DNA from: Sorangium cellulosum
GTDB lineage: Bacteria; Myxococcota_A; Polyangia; Polyangiales; Polyangiaceae
DNA length: 64,000 nt
NCBI RefSeq assembly: GCF_004135735.1
Contig: NZ_CP012670.1
Coordinates: forward strand, 6,278,501 to 6,342,500
Reading direction: 5' to 3'
Both the position numbers and the translations under genes were made by a program. A model generated the notes under the pieces. That model was not told the origin of the DNA and searched no databases. It worked only from the letters and a program-made list of their open reading frames with translations. Below are positions 35,221 through 45,800 of this stretch, piece by piece (position 1 is the stretch's first letter; the number at the start of each line of letters is the position of its first letter).

Positions 35221-35985
35221 ATGGCTGCCGCCCAGCCATCTGTTGTCGTCCTCGAGGTCCAGCGCGACGTGGATCCGGACAAGAAGTTCTCGTGGCCGAT
35301 GTACGTCACGGGCGTGCGCGCCAGGAGGCGCTGCGCCACGGTCGTCCTCGTGGTCGCGCCGGACGCTGGCGTGGCCGCCTGGGCGGCGGAGAGCATCGAC
35401 CTCGGCCTGGGCGTCGGCAGCATCAAGCCGCTGGTGCTCGGTCCGGCCGTCGTCCCCGAGATCACCGACCCGGCCGTTGCGGAGAAGGAGACGGAGCTCG
35501 CCGTGCTGTCGGCGGTGGCGCATGGCAACGGGCCGAACGGGCTCATCGTGCTCCAGGCGGCGCTCGCGGCCCTGGGCCGGCTCGACCAGGAACACGCGAT
35601 GGTCTATTTTCAGCTCATCTGGGACGGGTTGCGCGAACCCATGCAGCAGGCTCTGGAGGCGGTGGTCATGGAACGGCAGATCGAAGGTGAGGCGAAGCTT
35701 CCCCCGTTCGTGCAGAGGCTCATCGATCGCGGCATGCGCGAGGGCGAGCTCAAGGGCATGCGTGAGGGAAAGCTCGAGGGCATGCGCGAGGGAAAGCTCG
35801 AGGGCATGCGCGAGGGCGAGCTCAAGGGCAAGAAGGAAACCCTCCTGCGGCTGCTTGCGCGCGCGGGGATCGTGCTCACCGAGGACGAGAGCGCGCGCAT
35901 CCAGGCATGCTCGGACGTCGCGACCCTCGATCGCTGGATCGAGAACGTCCTCGGGGCGAAGACTGCCACCGAGGTGCTCTCCTGA
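35221..35985 (+). CDS. N-terminally truncated Rpn/PD-(D/E)XK-like protein
   Basis: About 254 residues from the ATG at 35221. It resembles a family abundant in Sorangium-type genomes: VVVLEVQRDVDPDKKFSWPM (the E-x-Q-bearing strand of a PD-(D/E)XK core), then VVLVVAPDAGVAAWA, EKETELAVLSAVAHGNGP, and a C-terminal (M)REGELKG repeat before LLRLLARAGIVLTEDE. As I recall the family, normal members have about 60-70 residues before the first of these strands, with the first acidic residue. Those are missing, so nuclease activity is doubtful. The break lies just after the orphan gene pair, which may have inserted there. Confidence 0.66.
   Translation: MAAAQPSVVVLEVQRDVDPDKKFSWPMYVTGVRARRRCATVVLVVAPDAGVAAWAAESIDLGLGVGSIKPLVLGPAVVPEITDPAVAEKETELAVLSAVAHGNGPNGLIVLQAALAALGRLDQEHAMVYFQLIWDGLREPMQQALEAVVMERQIEGEAKLPPFVQRLIDRGMREGELKGMREGKLEGMREGKLEGMREGELKGKKETLLRLLARAGIVLTEDESARIQACSDVATLDRWIENVLGAKTATEVLS
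35734..35829 (+). repeat. 24-base tandem repeat encoding (M)REGxLxG
   Basis: Four in-frame copies of a 24-base unit (peptide GMREGKLE or close) within the Rpn-like gene, forming a charged helical linker. Such repeats are typical of the hinge in this family and vary in number. Confidence 0.85.
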
Positions 35986-36029
35986 CGGTTGCTGCTCGGC
36001 GCATCGTCGGGCACATGAAGAGAGGACAT

Positions 36030-36449
36030 ATGAACGAGCCCTGCATTCACGGTAGTTGCCTTTGCGGAACGGTGACGTTCGAGGTCCGCCCGCCGTTCCA
36101 GAAGATGATCCATTGCCATTGCTCGCGGTGTCGCAAGGGCACCGGCACGGGGCACGCAACCAATCTGACCGCCGATCCCGGCCAGCTCCGGTGGCTGTCA
36201 GGCGAGGCGGCCATCACGCGCTATGACCTCCCGACGGCCAGGAGCTTCGGCAAGTGGTTCTGCAGCCGCTGCGGCTCTCCGGTCCCGCGCCTGACCCGCA
36301 ACGGCAAGATCATGGTCATCCCGGCCGGCTCGCTGGACACGGCGCCGCCGATCGACCCGACAGATCACATCTTCTGGGGATCCAGGGCGTCGTGGGGGTG
36401 CCCCAGCGGAGGGCTTCCAACGCACGATGAATATCCGGCGTCGTGGTAG
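36030..36449 (+). CDS. GFA/CENP-V family zinc protein
   Basis: A 139-residue protein. The ATG at 36030 is preceded by GAGAGGA; ATG 36015 is also in frame. The zinc motifs are GSCLCGTVTFEV, IHCHCSRCRKGTGTGHA and WFCSRCGSPVPRL, the pattern of glutathione-dependent formaldehyde-activating (GFA) domain proteins. The substrate is not known for most members. It ends LPTHDEYPASW, a typical GFA tail. Confidence 0.9.
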   Translation: MNEPCIHGSCLCGTVTFEVRPPFQKMIHCHCSRCRKGTGTGHATNLTADPGQLRWLSGEAAITRYDLPTARSFGKWFCSRCGSPVPRLTRNGKIMVIPAGSLDTAPPIDPTDHIFWGSRASWGCPSGGLPTHDEYPASW

Positions 36450-36628
36450 GGCGTGTGCCTGACGGGTACTGCGTCACCCAGGCTCGTCCCGGGGTCGTCG
36501 CGGTGGGGCCGGGGCGCAGCCTGGCCACAACAGGCCCCTTCCCGGCCGTCCCGGCTCTCCCATAGGAAGTATTCCTCGGCGGTCGCTTTTCTTTAGGAGC
36601 CAGAACGTCGAGGCCGCTATCGTCTGGT

Positions 36629-39595
36629 ATGCGTTCAGCCTCATTCTTACGCCACCTCGCCCCCGTCCTCCTCGTCGCGCCGCTCGCCGCGGCGCTCGGA
36701 TGTGATGGCGCCGGTGCCCCGCGAAGCCGCGCAACGGAGCGCGGCCTCGGGGCGGCTGCCGCCGCGCTCACGGCGCCACGCTGGGACGTGGCGCCGCCGA
36801 TGAACGTCGCCCGGCGCAGGCACACGGCGACGCGCTTGCTCGACGGGCGGGTCCTCGTGGCCGGCGGGACGAGCGCGACGGCCGAGGTGTACGACCCCGC
36901 CACGAATACATGGGCGCTCGTCGCGCCGATGAGCACGCGGCACACGGGCCATACCGCGACGCTCCTGCCGGACGGCAGGGTCGTCGTGGTCGGCGGCGTG
37001 ACCGACGCCGTCGAGATCTACGACCCCGCCACGGACACGTGGTCGCTCGCCGCGCTGCTCCTCTCGCCGCGCGAACATCACACCGCGACGCTCCTGCCCG
37101 ATGGCCGGATCTTCGTGGCCGCCGGCGAGACCGAAGGGGAGTTGATGCGCTCGAGCGAGATCTACGATCCCGTCACGGACACGTGGACCGCCGCGGCCTC
37201 GATCGCGCAGGCGCGCACCTCGCACACGGCCACGCTCCTGCCGGACGGCAAGGTCCTCGTGGTGGCCGGGATGAACGGCTACGAGGAACCCATCGGCAGC
37301 GCGGAGCTCTATGATCCGGCCACGGACACGTGGACCGCCGCGGGCTCGATCCAGAACCGGGAGGGGCACACCGCGACGCTCCTCGGCAATGGCAAGGTGC
37401 TCGTCGCCGGCGGCTACACCGATTACGGCGGCGAGGGGTTCACCTCCACGAACCGCAGCGCGGCGCTCTACGATCCGGCGAGCAACACCTGGACGGCCGC
37501 GACGCCGATGAACGTCCCCCACCACAGGCACACGGCCACGCCGCTCGCCGACGGCCGGGTGCTGGTCGCCGGCGGCGGCGCGCTCACGGAGGTCTATGAT
37601 CCGGCGAGCGGGAGGTGGTCGCTCGGCAAGTACCTGAACACGGACCGGAGCCGCCACACCGCCACGGCGCTCGCGGACGGGCGGGTGCTCGTGGCCGGCG
37701 GCGAGAGCGCGAGCGTCGAGGTGCTCGCCCTCGCGCCCCCGGGCGATCCTTGCCTCTTCGCCGGCGAATGCGCGAGCGGCTTCTGCGTCGATGACGTCTG
37801 CTGCGATACCGCGTGTGACGCGGGCTCGTGCGACGCGTGCGCGGTGAACGCGGGCGCGTCGGCGAACGGCACGTGCACGCCGCTGAGCGGCGCCGCGTGC
37901 GGCAGCGCCGACGGCTGCACGGCGAACGGCGTCTGCCAGGCGGGCGCCTGCGTCGGGGACACGCCGGTCGGCTGCCAGCCCGCGTGGACGCCGGCCGGGA
38001 ACATGCCCGTGCCGCGGCACGACGGCACGTGGGCCGAGCTCGCCGATGGCCGCGTGCTCGTGGCCGGCGGGTTCGACAACGACTGGGACGACACCCTGTC
38101 CGCGAACCTCTACGATCCGGCGACGAACGCCTGGAGCGACGCCGCGCCGCTCTCGCAGGTGCGCCGCAAGCCCGCGTCGATCCGGGTCTCGACCGGCGAG
38201 GTCCTCGTCGTGGGCGGCGACTCTCCGTCGACGGCCGAGGCCTACGATCCGGCGAGCAACACGTGGACGCTCACCGGCGCCATGGCCGCGCACCACGATC
38301 CGAGCGTCGCGCTCTTGCAACTCCCGGACGGTCGCATCCTCGCCGTGGGCGGCGGGACGGCGGTCGCCGAGCTGTACGATCCGGCGACGCGATCCTGGGC
38401 CGCGACGGGCTCGCTCGGCGCCTCGCGCTCGGGGCCTTCGGCGGTCCTCTTGCAAGACGGGCGGGTGCTGGTGAGCGGCGGCGCGGGCAATCCGGCGACG
38501 GCGGAGCTCTACGACCCGGCCACGGGGGCGTTCTCCCCGGCCGGGACGCTGACCTTCGCGCATTCCGGGCACAGGGCGACGCGGCTGCTCGACGGCAGCG
38601 TGCTCGTGGTGAGCGGCGACGGCGCCGATCGGTATGACCCGGCCACGAATACCTGGACGCCCACGCACGCGTTGCTCATGCCGCCCGCCGACTTCACGGC
38701 GACGCTGCTCGGCGACGGTCGGGTGCTGGTCACGGGCGCGCCGAACGTCCCGCACGCGCAGGTCTATGATCCCGCGACGAATGACTGGACGGTGACCGGG
38801 CCCCTGGACGTCGCGCGCCGGCGTCACACGGCCACGCTGCTCGGAAACGGGATGGTGCTCATCGCGGGCGGCACGGAATGGACCGGCGGCAACCAGTGCG
38901 ATCTCCGCAGCGCCGCGGTGTACAACCCCGTGACGAACGGCTGGTCGATGGTGCAGACCATGAGCAGGCTGCGCCGATCGCCGTCGTCCGTGCTGCTCGA
39001 TGGCAATCGCGTCCTGATCTTCGGGGGGCTGTCGGGGAGCTGCTCGTCCAGCGACGGCGACCCCGAGGCGCATGCAGTCGCGGAGATTTACGAGGGCGGC
39101 GTCACCCCGGAGAACAGCAGCGGAAGCGGCGGCGCAGGCGGAATGGGCGGGGCCGGCGGCTCCGGCGGAAGCGCAAGCAGCGGCGGAAGTGGGGGCGCTG
39201 GCGACGGCGGGAGCGCTGGCGCCGGCGACGGCGGGAGCGCTGGCGCCGGCGACGGCGGGAGCGCTGGCGCCGGCGACGGCGGGAGCGCTGGCGCCGGCGA
39301 CGGCGGGAGCGCTGGCGCTGGCGACGGCGGGAGCGCTGGCGCTGGCGACGGCGGGAGCGCTGGCGCTGGCGACGGCGGGAGCGCTGGCGCCGGCGACGGC
39401 GGGAGCGGAAGCGGCGCCGGTGGAATGGGCGGCACCGGCGGCGGCGAAGAGCGGGGCGGCGGCTGCAGCGTTGCAGGCGGATCCGCGGAGAGCAGCGGAC
39501 GCGGCTTCGCGACCCTCGTGGCCCTGGGCGCCCTCTTCGCGCGCCGCCGCAGGCGCTTCAACCAGATCGCCCCGTCACCCGAGGTCCGATCGTGA
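36629..39595 (+). CDS. Kelch-repeat lipoprotein with Gly-rich stalk and MYXO-CTERM-like tail
   Basis: A 988-residue surface protein. An N-terminal signal ends in LAAALGC (lipobox). About a dozen Kelch blades follow ([16 protein letters not shown]...[11 protein letters not shown]), split by a Cys-rich insert at about residues 372-450 ([20 protein letters not shown] and following), common in myxobacterial proteins. Residues about 830-940 are a Gly/Ser/Ala/Asp repeat. The end has a Gly-Cys-containing motif, hydrophobic helix and Arg cluster ([17 protein letters not shown]), like MYXO-CTERM sorting signals. It carries both an N-terminal lipid signal and a C-terminal tail. The role is likely adhesion or a surface beta-propeller. 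Confidence 0.88.
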   Translation: MRSASFLRHLAPVLLVAPLAAALGCDGAGAPRSRATERGLGAAAAALTAPRWDVAPPMNVARRRHTATRLLDGRVLVAGGTSATAEVYDPATNTWALVAPMSTRHTGHTATLLPDGRVVVVGGVTDAVEIYDPATDTWSLAALLLSPREHHTATLLPDGRIFVAAGETEGELMRSSEIYDPVTDTWTAAASIAQARTSHTATLLPDGKVLVVAGMNGYEEPIGSAELYDPATDTWTAAGSIQNREGHTATLLGNGKVLVAGGYTDYGGEGFTSTNRSAALYDPASNTWTAATPMNVPHHRHTATPLADGRVLVAGGGALTEVYDPASGRWSLGKYLNTDRSRHTATALADGRVLVAGGESASVEVLALAPPGDPCLFAGECASGFCVDDVCCDTACDAGSCDACAVNAGASANGTCTPLSGAACGSADGCTANGVCQAGACVGDTPVGCQPAWTPAGNMPVPRHDGTWAELADGRVLVAGGFDNDWDDTLSANLYDPATNAWSDAAPLSQVRRKPASIRVSTGEVLVVGGDSPSTAEAYDPASNTWTLTGAMAAHHDPSVALLQLPDGRILAVGGGTAVAELYDPATRSWAATGSLGASRSGPSAVLLQDGRVLVSGGAGNPATAELYDPATGAFSPAGTLTFAHSGHRATRLLDGSVLVVSGDGADRYDPATNTWTPTHALLMPPADFTATLLGDGRVLVTGAPNVPHAQVYDPATNDWTVTGPLDVARRRHTATLLGNGMVLIAGGTEWTGGNQCDLRSAAVYNPVTNGWSMVQTMSRLRRSPSSVLLDGNRVLIFGGLSGSCSSSDGDPEAHAVAEIYEGGVTPENSSGSGGAGGMGGAGGSGGSASSGGSGGAGDGGSAGAGDGGSAGAGDGGSAGAGDGGSAGAGDGGSAGAGDGGSAGAGDGGSAGAGDGGSAGAGDGGSGSGAGGMGGTGGGEERGGGCSVAGGSAESSGRGFATLVALGALFARRRRRFNQIAPSPEVRS
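39199..39410 (+). repeat. 24-base tandem repeat encoding GDGGSAGA
   Basis: Nine nearly perfect 24-base units in frame in the Kelch protein stalk, differing at single third positions (GCC/GCT). Such near-identity points to recent expansion. Confidence 0.93.
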
Positions 39596-39669
39596 CTCGC
39601 AATGACACAGCATACCAGCGCTTCCCACACGGCACGGAGCCGGCATGCCCCGTGCTCGACACGGCAGCC

Positions 39670-40296
39670 ATGACTGGCAAACTCTCTCTCTGGTTGGCTC
39701 GTGGTGGCTTCATCGCATGCGCGGCGCTGGGAGCGGCGGCGTGCAGCGATGACGGCGATGAGCCGGCGATCGCGGATTCATCCAGCACCAGCGGCGCGGC
39801 TGGGAGCGGCAGCGCGGGTGCAGGTCCGGGAGGCACCGGGGACGTGGGCGATGGCGGCAGCGCCGCGAGCGCAGGGGGCGGCGGGGGCGGCGGCGACGGC
39901 GGCAGCGCCGCGAGCGCAGGGGGCGGCGGCGACGGCGGCAGCGCCGCGAGCGCAGGGGGCGGCGGAGCCGGGGGCGAGAGCAGCCATGGTCTGACGTGCC
40001 ATGACTCGAGCTTTCCGGTGTTCAGCAAGGCCTGCGAACAGGCCAGCGACTGCGTCGTGCTGGAGCACATTGCCAGCTGCTGCGGAGATATCCTGCTCGT
40101 CGGCGTGGACGCCGATGACAGGGACGCGTTCGAGCTCGCCGAAGCGATCTGCGCCGCCACGTACCCGCCGTGCGACTGCGCCGCAGGTCCGCCGCTCGCG
40201 GAGGACGGCAAGGCGCTCGACAACCCGAGCGAGGCGGCCGTCGTGGCGCGCTGCAAGGAGGGCTCCTGCACCTCCGAGATCAGATTTCTACCTTAG
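39670..40296 (+). CDS. Cysteine-rich lipoprotein of unknown function
   Basis: A 208-residue lipoprotein: signal ending in AALGAAAC, then a Gly/Ser/Ala linker with repeated [11 protein letters not shown] units. The C-terminal domain of about 110 residues has a fixed cysteine pattern ([52 protein letters not shown]). That pattern is shared by many small exported myxobacterial proteins. No enzyme motif is seen. Its TAG stop lies inside the left arm of the inverted-repeat element that follows. Confidence 0.8.
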   Translation: MTGKLSLWLARGGFIACAALGAAACSDDGDEPAIADSSSTSGAAGSGSAGAGPGGTGDVGDGGSAASAGGGGGGGDGGSAASAGGGGDGGSAASAGGGGAGGESSHGLTCHDSSFPVFSKACEQASDCVVLEHIASCCGDILLVGVDADDRDAFELAEAICAATYPPCDCAAGPPLAEDGKALDNPSEAAVVARCKEGSCTSEIRFLP

Positions 40297-40450
40297 AGCG
40301 CCGAACAAAACCTCCCGTCGCCAGGCGGCCGAGGGCGGGCGCATCGCGTCGTTGCTCCTCGTCGCCCTACTTCAGCAAGGCTCCTCGTCGCGCCGAGCGC
40401 TGCCCCCCCTCGGCCGCCTGGCTCGGTCCGGTTTTGTTCGGCGCTCTTAG
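40292..40450. mobile_element. 159-bp palindromic element with ~44-bp imperfect terminal inverted repeats
   Basis: The left end (40292) and the reverse complement of the right end (40450) share 20 of the first 21 bases (C-T-T/A-AGAGCGCCGAACAAAACC). After an 8-base mismatched stretch they share 15 further bases (CCAGGCGGCCGAGGG). The centre contains a direct repeat GCTCCTCGTCGC. It lies between convergent genes and holds no open frame. It could be a MITE or a long bidirectional terminator hairpin; the size and the paired ends favour a MITE-like element. Confidence 0.7.
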
Positions 40451-40639
40451 CCCGGCTCTCGCTTGCCCGCCGCGATGAGCGCGAGGTAGCTGCCCCGACG
40501 AGATGAGCATCGACAAGACGCCTTACGCCAGCGGTGACCGAGTGAGGGTCGTCCTGCACGGCAAGCTCCTTTGCTGCCGTACGTGGTAGCGGGACGGCAC
40601 TCGGTCCCTTCATGAAGGGGCAGCGAGCCGTCCCGCCCT

Positions 40640-41635
40640 TCACGACGGCACGAGCACCGCCGCCCCGGAAAATCGACCGTTCCGCAGATCGTCGAGCGCC
40701 GTGTTGGCCTCCTCCAGCGGGTAGACGGTCACCTCGGTCCGCACCGGGACCCGCGGCGCGAGCGCGAGGAACTCCTCACCGTCCCGGCGCGTCAGGTTCG
40801 CCACCGAGCGCACCCCCCGCTCGCCCCACAGGAGCGAGTACGGGAACGAGGGGATATCGCTCATGTGGATCCCCCCGCACACCACGACCCCGCCCTTGCG
40901 CACGGCGCGCAGCGCGGCCGGCACGAGCTCGCCGGCCGGGGCGAAGATCAGCGCCGCGTCGAGCTCCTCGGGCGGCGCGTCGGGGGAGAAGCCGGCCCAT
41001 TCCGCGCCCATCGACAGCGCGAACGCCCGCGCCACGTCGTCGCCCGGCCGGACGAAGCCGTAGATGCGCCGGCCCTCGAAGCGGGCCACCTGGACCACGA
41101 GGTGGGCGGCGGCGCCGAACCCGTAGATCCCGATCCGCTCCGCGTCCCCCGCCATGCGCAGCGTGCGGTAGCCGATGAGCCCGGCGCAGAGCAGCGGCGC
41201 GGCCGAAAGGTCCGGGAAGCCGTCGGGGATGGGGAAGCAGAAGCGCGCGTCCGCGACCGCGAGCTCCGCGTAGCCGCCGTCGATCTGGTACCCGGTGAAG
41301 CGCGCCCGGTCGCACAGGTTCTCCCGCCCTGCCCGGCAGTGCGCGCACGCGCCGCAGGTCCACCCGAGCCACGGCACGCCCACGCGCGTGCCCGGCGAAA
41401 ACCGCGGCCGCTCGCCGGGCGCGGGCACCTCCTCGAGGACCTCGCCGACGATCTGGTGCCCGGGCACGAGCGGCAGCCTGGGGTCCGGCAGCTCGCCGTC
41501 GACCACGTGCAGATCGGTGCGGCACACGGCGCAGGCGCGCACGCGGAGCAGCACCTCCCCCGGCCCCGGCCGCGGGGCGGGCCGCTCCTCCAGGACGAGC
41601 GGGCTCTTCGGGGCGTGGAGGACGAGGGCGCGCAT
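40640..41635 (-). CDS. Zinc-dependent alcohol dehydrogenase
   Basis: A 331-residue medium-chain dehydrogenase from the ATG at 41635. Catalytic zinc residues lie in RACAVCRTDLHVVDGEL and PLVPGHQIVGEV. The structural zinc is bound by CGACAHCRAGRENLC. The Rossmann glycine loop is IGIYGFGAAAHLVVQVA. It belongs to the AdhP/"alcohol dehydrogenase catalytic domain" branch seen in many soil bacteria. The physiological substrate is unknown. It is followed by the 159-bp palindromic element at its 3' side. Confidence 0.92.
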   Translation of the reverse strand: MRALVLHAPKSPLVLEERPAPRPGPGEVLLRVRACAVCRTDLHVVDGELPDPRLPLVPGHQIVGEVLEEVPAPGERPRFSPGTRVGVPWLGWTCGACAHCRAGRENLCDRARFTGYQIDGGYAELAVADARFCFPIPDGFPDLSAAPLLCAGLIGYRTLRMAGDAERIGIYGFGAAAHLVVQVARFEGRRIYGFVRPGDDVARAFALSMGAEWAGFSPDAPPEELDAALIFAPAGELVPAALRAVRKGGVVVCGGIHMSDIPSFPYSLLWGERGVRSVANLTRRDGEEFLALAPRVPVRTEVTVYPLEEANTALDDLRNGRFSGAAVLVPS

Positions 41636-41789
41636 GGCTTCTCGCCCCAGTATAGACCGCGATCCGTGGCCATCGCCCCGGGTCGGTCCACGCCGCGCCC
41701 TGCCGCGGGAGGTCCGCAGCAGCCCGCTCGCCGGGCCCTGAGGATGGCGCGAGGCGCCGCCGCCCAACCAGGCGCGCGAGGGCGGGGCC

Positions 41790-42869
41790 TCACTGGATGG
41801 TTCGGACGAGCCGGAAGCCGACGCCTCGGTGCACCGCATCCGATGATGGGTAGTTCTGGCTGGCCGCTCGCAGCTGATACCTCGATCCCGCCGCGTTGCC
41901 TCCTCGGGTCACGCGCAGATCTTGCGGCGCGTCGGTCCTCAGGGCGATCTCCGTGGCAGGGTTCGTGACTGGCCCCTCGACCTCGCGAAAGACGGGTCGA
42001 TCACTGGTCCACTCGGAGGCGTTGCCGAGCATGTCGAACAGCAGCCAGCGGTTGGGGCGCTTCGTCCCCACGGGGTGCGTCCGCCCTCCTGAATTCACGT
42101 CATACCATGCGATGGGCTCGAGGCTCGGCTCGGGGTCGTAGCGCGCCTCCGGATTCGCTCCGGTGATGTCACCTCCGTAGTATGCCGTCCTCGTCCCCGC
42201 GCGGGCGGCGTACTCCCATTCTGCCTCCGTCGGCAGGCGATAGCCCTCGCACTCGTAGACGCTCGCCGCGCCGCCCGCGAGGTCCACGCGACCGCAGACC
42301 ACGCCGCGGCCCAGCTCGCCTTGACATTCGGAGAGCTCGTAGCAGGGCGCGAGCGGCGGCTCGTGACGTGCGGAGAGCAGGTTCGCGAACAGGAGGGCCT
42401 CGAACCACGTCGCATAGCGGAGCGGGCACTCGTCGTCCTTGCAGGTCACCGGGCCCTCCTGCACCTTCTCCGGCTTCTCTGGCATGACGCCGACGAGCTC
42501 CGACCACCGCTTGCGCGTCAGCTCGAACTGCCCGATCTCGAACCCGCGCTCGAGCGTGACCGCCCTCGCAACCTCGGTGTACTGACCACGCCAGAGCTCG
42601 CTCTCCGGCGAGCCCATGATGAAGCAGCCTGGCGGGATGCGACACCAACCGTCCGCGCATTCAGCCACCACCGCCGGGTGCCGACACACGGCCCCGTCGG
42701 CGGAGGCGACTTCCCAGCCAGTCACCTCCGGGCCGACCGGATCCATGTTGCTTCCAGGCGCGACGGTTGGCTCCGGGCGCTCCGCCCTGGGCTGGCAGCC
42801 GGGGGGTACGACCAGGAGAGCGCAGAGAGCGACACCGATCGCGCACGTCATCGAACCGCTCGTATTCAT
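41790..42869 (-). CDS. SUMF1/FGE-fold lipoprotein
   Basis: A 359-residue protein with a lipoprotein signal (ALCALLVVPPGC). It has the formylglycine-generating-enzyme-like fold: GCFIMGSPESELWRGQY, FEIGQFELTRKRWSEL, YRLPTEAEWEYAARAGTRTA, FDMLGNASEWTSDR, VTRGGNAAGSRYQLRA and GVGFRLVRTI. The copper-binding cysteine pair of true FGE is not evident, so it is more likely a binding or structural variant. It overlaps the upstream protease gene by four bases (ATGA on the minus strand) and is probably co-translated with it. Confidence 0.88.
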   Translation of the reverse strand: MNTSGSMTCAIGVALCALLVVPPGCQPRAERPEPTVAPGSNMDPVGPEVTGWEVASADGAVCRHPAVVAECADGWCRIPPGCFIMGSPESELWRGQYTEVARAVTLERGFEIGQFELTRKRWSELVGVMPEKPEKVQEGPVTCKDDECPLRYATWFEALLFANLLSARHEPPLAPCYELSECQGELGRGVVCGRVDLAGGAASVYECEGYRLPTEAEWEYAARAGTRTAYYGGDITGANPEARYDPEPSLEPIAWYDVNSGGRTHPVGTKRPNRWLLFDMLGNASEWTSDRPVFREVEGPVTNPATEIALRTDAPQDLRVTRGGNAAGSRYQLRAASQNYPSSDAVHRGVGFRLVRTIQ

Positions 42870-45800
42870 GGCACGTCGCTCACCCCGAACTCGTCACCCA
42901 GGTTCTCGAAATTCTCCGCCGCCTCGGGGGTCTTGAACCCCTCCGTCACGAGCAAGGCGACGCCGTCGAGCAGGCTCTCGTGGTCCAGTCCGCCATCCCA
43001 GCTGACGCGCTTGTCGGTGCAGGCCTGGATATTCTCCGCCGATTCGCTGCACGCGGCGATGTAGGCGTTGAAGATATCCTTCATCCTCCAGCGCTCCGCC
43101 GAAATCGGGTGGTTGTCGATCCGGTAGAGGAACTCCAGCCAATCGTACTCGGTGCCGAACGAGAGGAGGTCGGGGGACGAGCTCTCGTCGATGCAGTGCG
43201 TGTTGCGCCACCGGACCGCCTGCTTGCAGCTCACCGGGATCGGCGGCTGGTTGACGTAGAGCTCGGTGTCCGGGTCGAGCGCGCAATCGGTCACCCCCGG
43301 CATACACGCCGTGCTTGATATCGGCTTGTAGTAGACGAACGTGCAGTCCGACTCCATGTCGGCGTTGAAGGCCTTGGCCGCGAAGTACTGAGCAAACCCC
43401 TCGATCTGCGCGGCGTTCGGCTCCTCCATCGATTGCAGGCAGTGGAGCCGCTGATCGGGGGGGACGCCATCGCAGCGGCAGAGCGCGGGCTGGTTGGGAT
43501 CGCCCGCGCCGCAGCCGTAGCTCTGCCGCATCAGCCCTTGGCCGTTGCCCTGAATGAAGTGACCGAACTCGTGTGCGACGATGTACTTGAAGCGGGTCGT
43601 CGAAGCGACCAGCCCGTCAGGCTCCAGGATCAGCGAGTTCTGGCTCCTGCAGCTCGTCTGGAGCTGCTCCCCCGTGCAGGGATCGCTGGTGAGGCAAAAT
43701 TCGTCGACGACGATCTGGACCCGACCATCGCCCTCGTAGCGATGATCGATCATCGCACGTACGATGCCAAGCTCGCCTCCGCTCGCGTCTTCGCGCTGGA
43801 GCATCTGGCTGATCGCCGCGCTGGTTCGGGTGATCGAGTTGTGCTCGGCGAAGGCCGGACGGAGGGGCGCCGGAGGCATCGCGGGCCAATCGATCTGGCG
43901 GGCCGAGCACGTCGCGTCGGTAACGCTCCCGAGGTTCTCCGCGTAGATCGCGCACATGGAGGCCGGCCCGCTCTGCCCGGTTTGCCGCACGACGACGTTG
44001 GCCCCGGTGAGCTCCGAGCCGTTCATGGCGCAGTTGGTCCCCGCAGGGTCCAGGCAGTGCTGGCTGATGACGCGGGTCGCGATCTGGAGACCGGTGCCCA
44101 GCTGCCAGTGCGAGCGAACGGGGAGCTTGGGTCGCGGGACGCAGCCGTTGCGGTCGAGCACCCCGCCGCGGTCGAACAACACGCCGGTCGAGTTCGTCAT
44201 CGTGATCTGGTAGCGGGCGAAGCTCGCCGGGACCGGCTGCACCGCCTTGCCAGCGAGGAAGTCCTCGCTGCCGACGCCAGTCCAGGGACCAGAGTCGATG
44301 AACTGCGCGTTCCAGTCGAAGCAGATGTCCGGGCTCGCGATCGGCGTCGCGGTGAAGCACATGCGGCCGCCGTCGATGCACGTCTCGTTCGCGGTGGTGG
44401 CGCCGGAATAAAGGTCGACGTCAAACTCGTAGTCCTGGAGGTCGTCGTCCCCCAGGCAGAGCCATGCGTCGTCGTCGTCCACGTCGACCGAGACGTGGAC
44501 CGTGGTCCGGTCGCGGGCGACCTGCACCGTGCCGCTGCTCGCCTGCCCCTTGTCCTGACCGTCAATGACGAGCTTGGCGACGAACGGATCGACCGTACCA
44601 CACAGCCCCTCGCCATCATCGAAGTTGAGCGAGGCGACCGTGAACGTGAAGGCGGCGGGGCCCGCCTCTTCGTTGCTCGTGTTGCCCACTTGCGGGCCCA
44701 CGAAGTCTCCGTACACCTCCGATGCCAGGTGCGACGTGGCAGACGTCGTCACCTCCGGCGCGAGCTGCGCGCTCACGGATGAGAGCGACACGCTCGCGCG
44801 CTCGATGGGGACGACGGCGGGCGACGGGGTGGGCTCTCGCTCCGGGGGGACATCTCCCAGATCGCAGGCGGGGCTGGACGAGCTCGCGGTCGCCGTCTCT
44901 CCGGCGAGCTCCCACGTGAGATTGCCGCTCAGATCGAAGGGCGCGAAGAACACATTGTCATGCGCCCCGGGCAAGAGCGTCGTGGGCGGCGCCGCGTCTC
45001 CCGCAGGGACGAGCTGGTTGGCGGGGCCGAGCGGCACCGTGACCGGGAAGTCGCTCTCGTTCTCGTAGCCGAAGAGCGCGGCCCCCGCAGGGTGCTTGAA
45101 GCGTCGCACGCACTTGACCACCGGGTGAATGTTCAGGACGTCGTACCAGTGGTCGAAGGGGTCGAACGTGATGGTGGAGCCCGCCTCGGCGGCATCGACC
45201 GTTTGCCCGAAGAATGCCCCGCGATGTCCGGGCGACCCGACCGGCGCGAGGCGCAGGGTCGCGCTGGGCGCCACGAGGGTCCCGTTGAACGCGGACTCGA
45301 TCGAGACGGTCCCGGTCCCGAGGTAAGCCAGGAAGAAGCCGCTGTCCGGGCCGACGATCTGAACTCCACCTTTGAAATCGAGCAGCTCGCGTACATAGAC
45401 AATGACCGGGCCGGCCGACGTGTCGAGGCGGGCGATCGACTGAGGCTGCATCTGGAGCTGATCGAGATAGTACGTGCCCGAGCTGAGGTCCAGCGTGCTC
45501 CGAGCGCCGACGGCGACGCTCGTGTAAGCTCCCGGGGCCAGCGAGGCGGTCGTGTCCGGTCCGACGGGCGGTACGCTGACGGTCGACGGGAACTCGACCG
45601 TGAAGCGCAGGCTCTCGAGCGGACCGAGGGGCGTGGCCGAGAGCTCGGTCCCGATGATGTCCGCGCCGGCTTGCTTGGTGATGGCGCCTGCCGCCTGAAC
45701 CGTGCCAGTGGCCTGCGACTGGCTCCCGAGCCAGACATCCCCTCCGCCGATGAGCGACCCCGTACGGGTCCCGGCGTTGACCTCGAGGAGGCCTGTGCCG

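Noticed and set aside
41790-42869. True formylglycine-generating enzyme
   Set aside because: The fold is right, but the active-site Cys pair is not visible and no sulfatase is nearby.
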